This document shows positions 63,770-64,000 of a DNA stretch of 64,000 nucleotides, in pieces. The stretch is from contig NC_088295.1 of NCBI RefSeq assembly GCF_032854445.1, positions 67,799,058-67,863,057 on the forward strand, in the 5' to 3' direction. How positions within the stretch are numbered: position 1 is the first letter of the stretch; each line of letters starts with the position of its first letter. The translations under genes and the position numbers were made by a program. This stretch comes from Liolophura sinensis (lineage: Eukaryota > Mollusca > Polyplacophora > Chitonida > Chitonidae). The notes beneath the pieces were generated by a model, which worked only from the letters and a program-made list of their open reading frames with translations, was not told where the DNA came from and searched no databases.

Positions 63770-63960
63770 TCACAACCATACAGCCAAGCTACATGTAATA
63801 ACAGACTAACAAGAAGTGGGTTCAAACCCAGCCTTGGACAGGGACTTTGTGGATAATCCCGTTGTTGCTGTTCTTGGAGCCTTGATGGCAAGCAGCTTAG
63901 ATGTCGTAGCTTCCACAGTCTAAAGGTTGTTGGAGACCACCAAAATTGTGTGTACATCTA
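63770..63960 (+). repeat. possible tRNA-derived repeat fragment
   Basis: AGTGGGTTCAAACCCAGCC resembles a B box followed by a GC-richer body. The A-box side is not clear. Weak. Confidence 0.25.
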
Positions 63961-64000
63961 TTATCCACATAACTTACTGCCAACATACGAAAAGGGAAAT

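Overview
The window looks like AT-rich nuclear DNA from an invertebrate animal, most likely a mollusc. The evidence is spliced genes with GT-AG introns, very long introns, several tRNA-derived SINE families (one with the V-SINE/RUDI-type body and AATAAATAAA tail common in molluscs), miniature inverted-repeat elements and large minisatellite arrays. There are no operons, phage or CRISPR. The species cannot be named from this sequence alone.

The only gene recognised with confidence is a synaptotagmin of the Syt3/6/9/10 group on the minus strand, with its 3' end off the left edge. Its exons, in transcript order, are: a candidate first coding exon in a CpG-richer patch ending at 41542; possibly an alternative first exon at 19235-19082; a large exon at 8290-7449 (transmembrane segment, linker, complete C2A); 6738-6618 (start of C2B); and 2160-1990 (middle of C2B). 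All junctions have AG/GT sites and compatible phases. The 1990-2160 exon carries an apparent one-base deletion in an A run, which is either a consensus error or a real lesion. The protein is expected to be a membrane-anchored calcium sensor for vesicle exocytosis: all five C2A calcium-binding aspartates and the first four of C2B are present.

Layout: 1-540 is one end of a dispersed ~180-bp repeat family also seen at 55.6-56.6 kb. 1.1-1.4 kb is a SINE. 2-8.3 kb holds the three synaptotagmin exons. 8.3-41.5 kb is a roughly 33-kb first intron, or intron plus alternative first exon, packed with MITEs, SINE fragments and minisatellites (26 bp at 8.5 kb, 30 bp at 12.8 kb, ~29 bp at 16.2 kb, 24 bp at 31.5 kb, 58 bp at 34.3 kb). 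Upstream of the candidate promoter (41.5-64 kb) lie a 35-bp array with higher-order structure (42.6-44.1 kb) and a 68/69-bp satellite (52.9-55.4 kb). The rest is mostly unannotatable AT-rich DNA plus one possible cysteine-rich exon at 61.3 kb.

The most interesting points are the two mutually exclusive, phase-matched N-terminal exons, the C2B frameshift, two MITE families with clear termini (TA- and TTAA-flanked), a long foldback element nested inside a MITE, and the internal organisation of the arrays. The long reading frames in the arrays are consequences of unit lengths divisible by three and are not called as genes.
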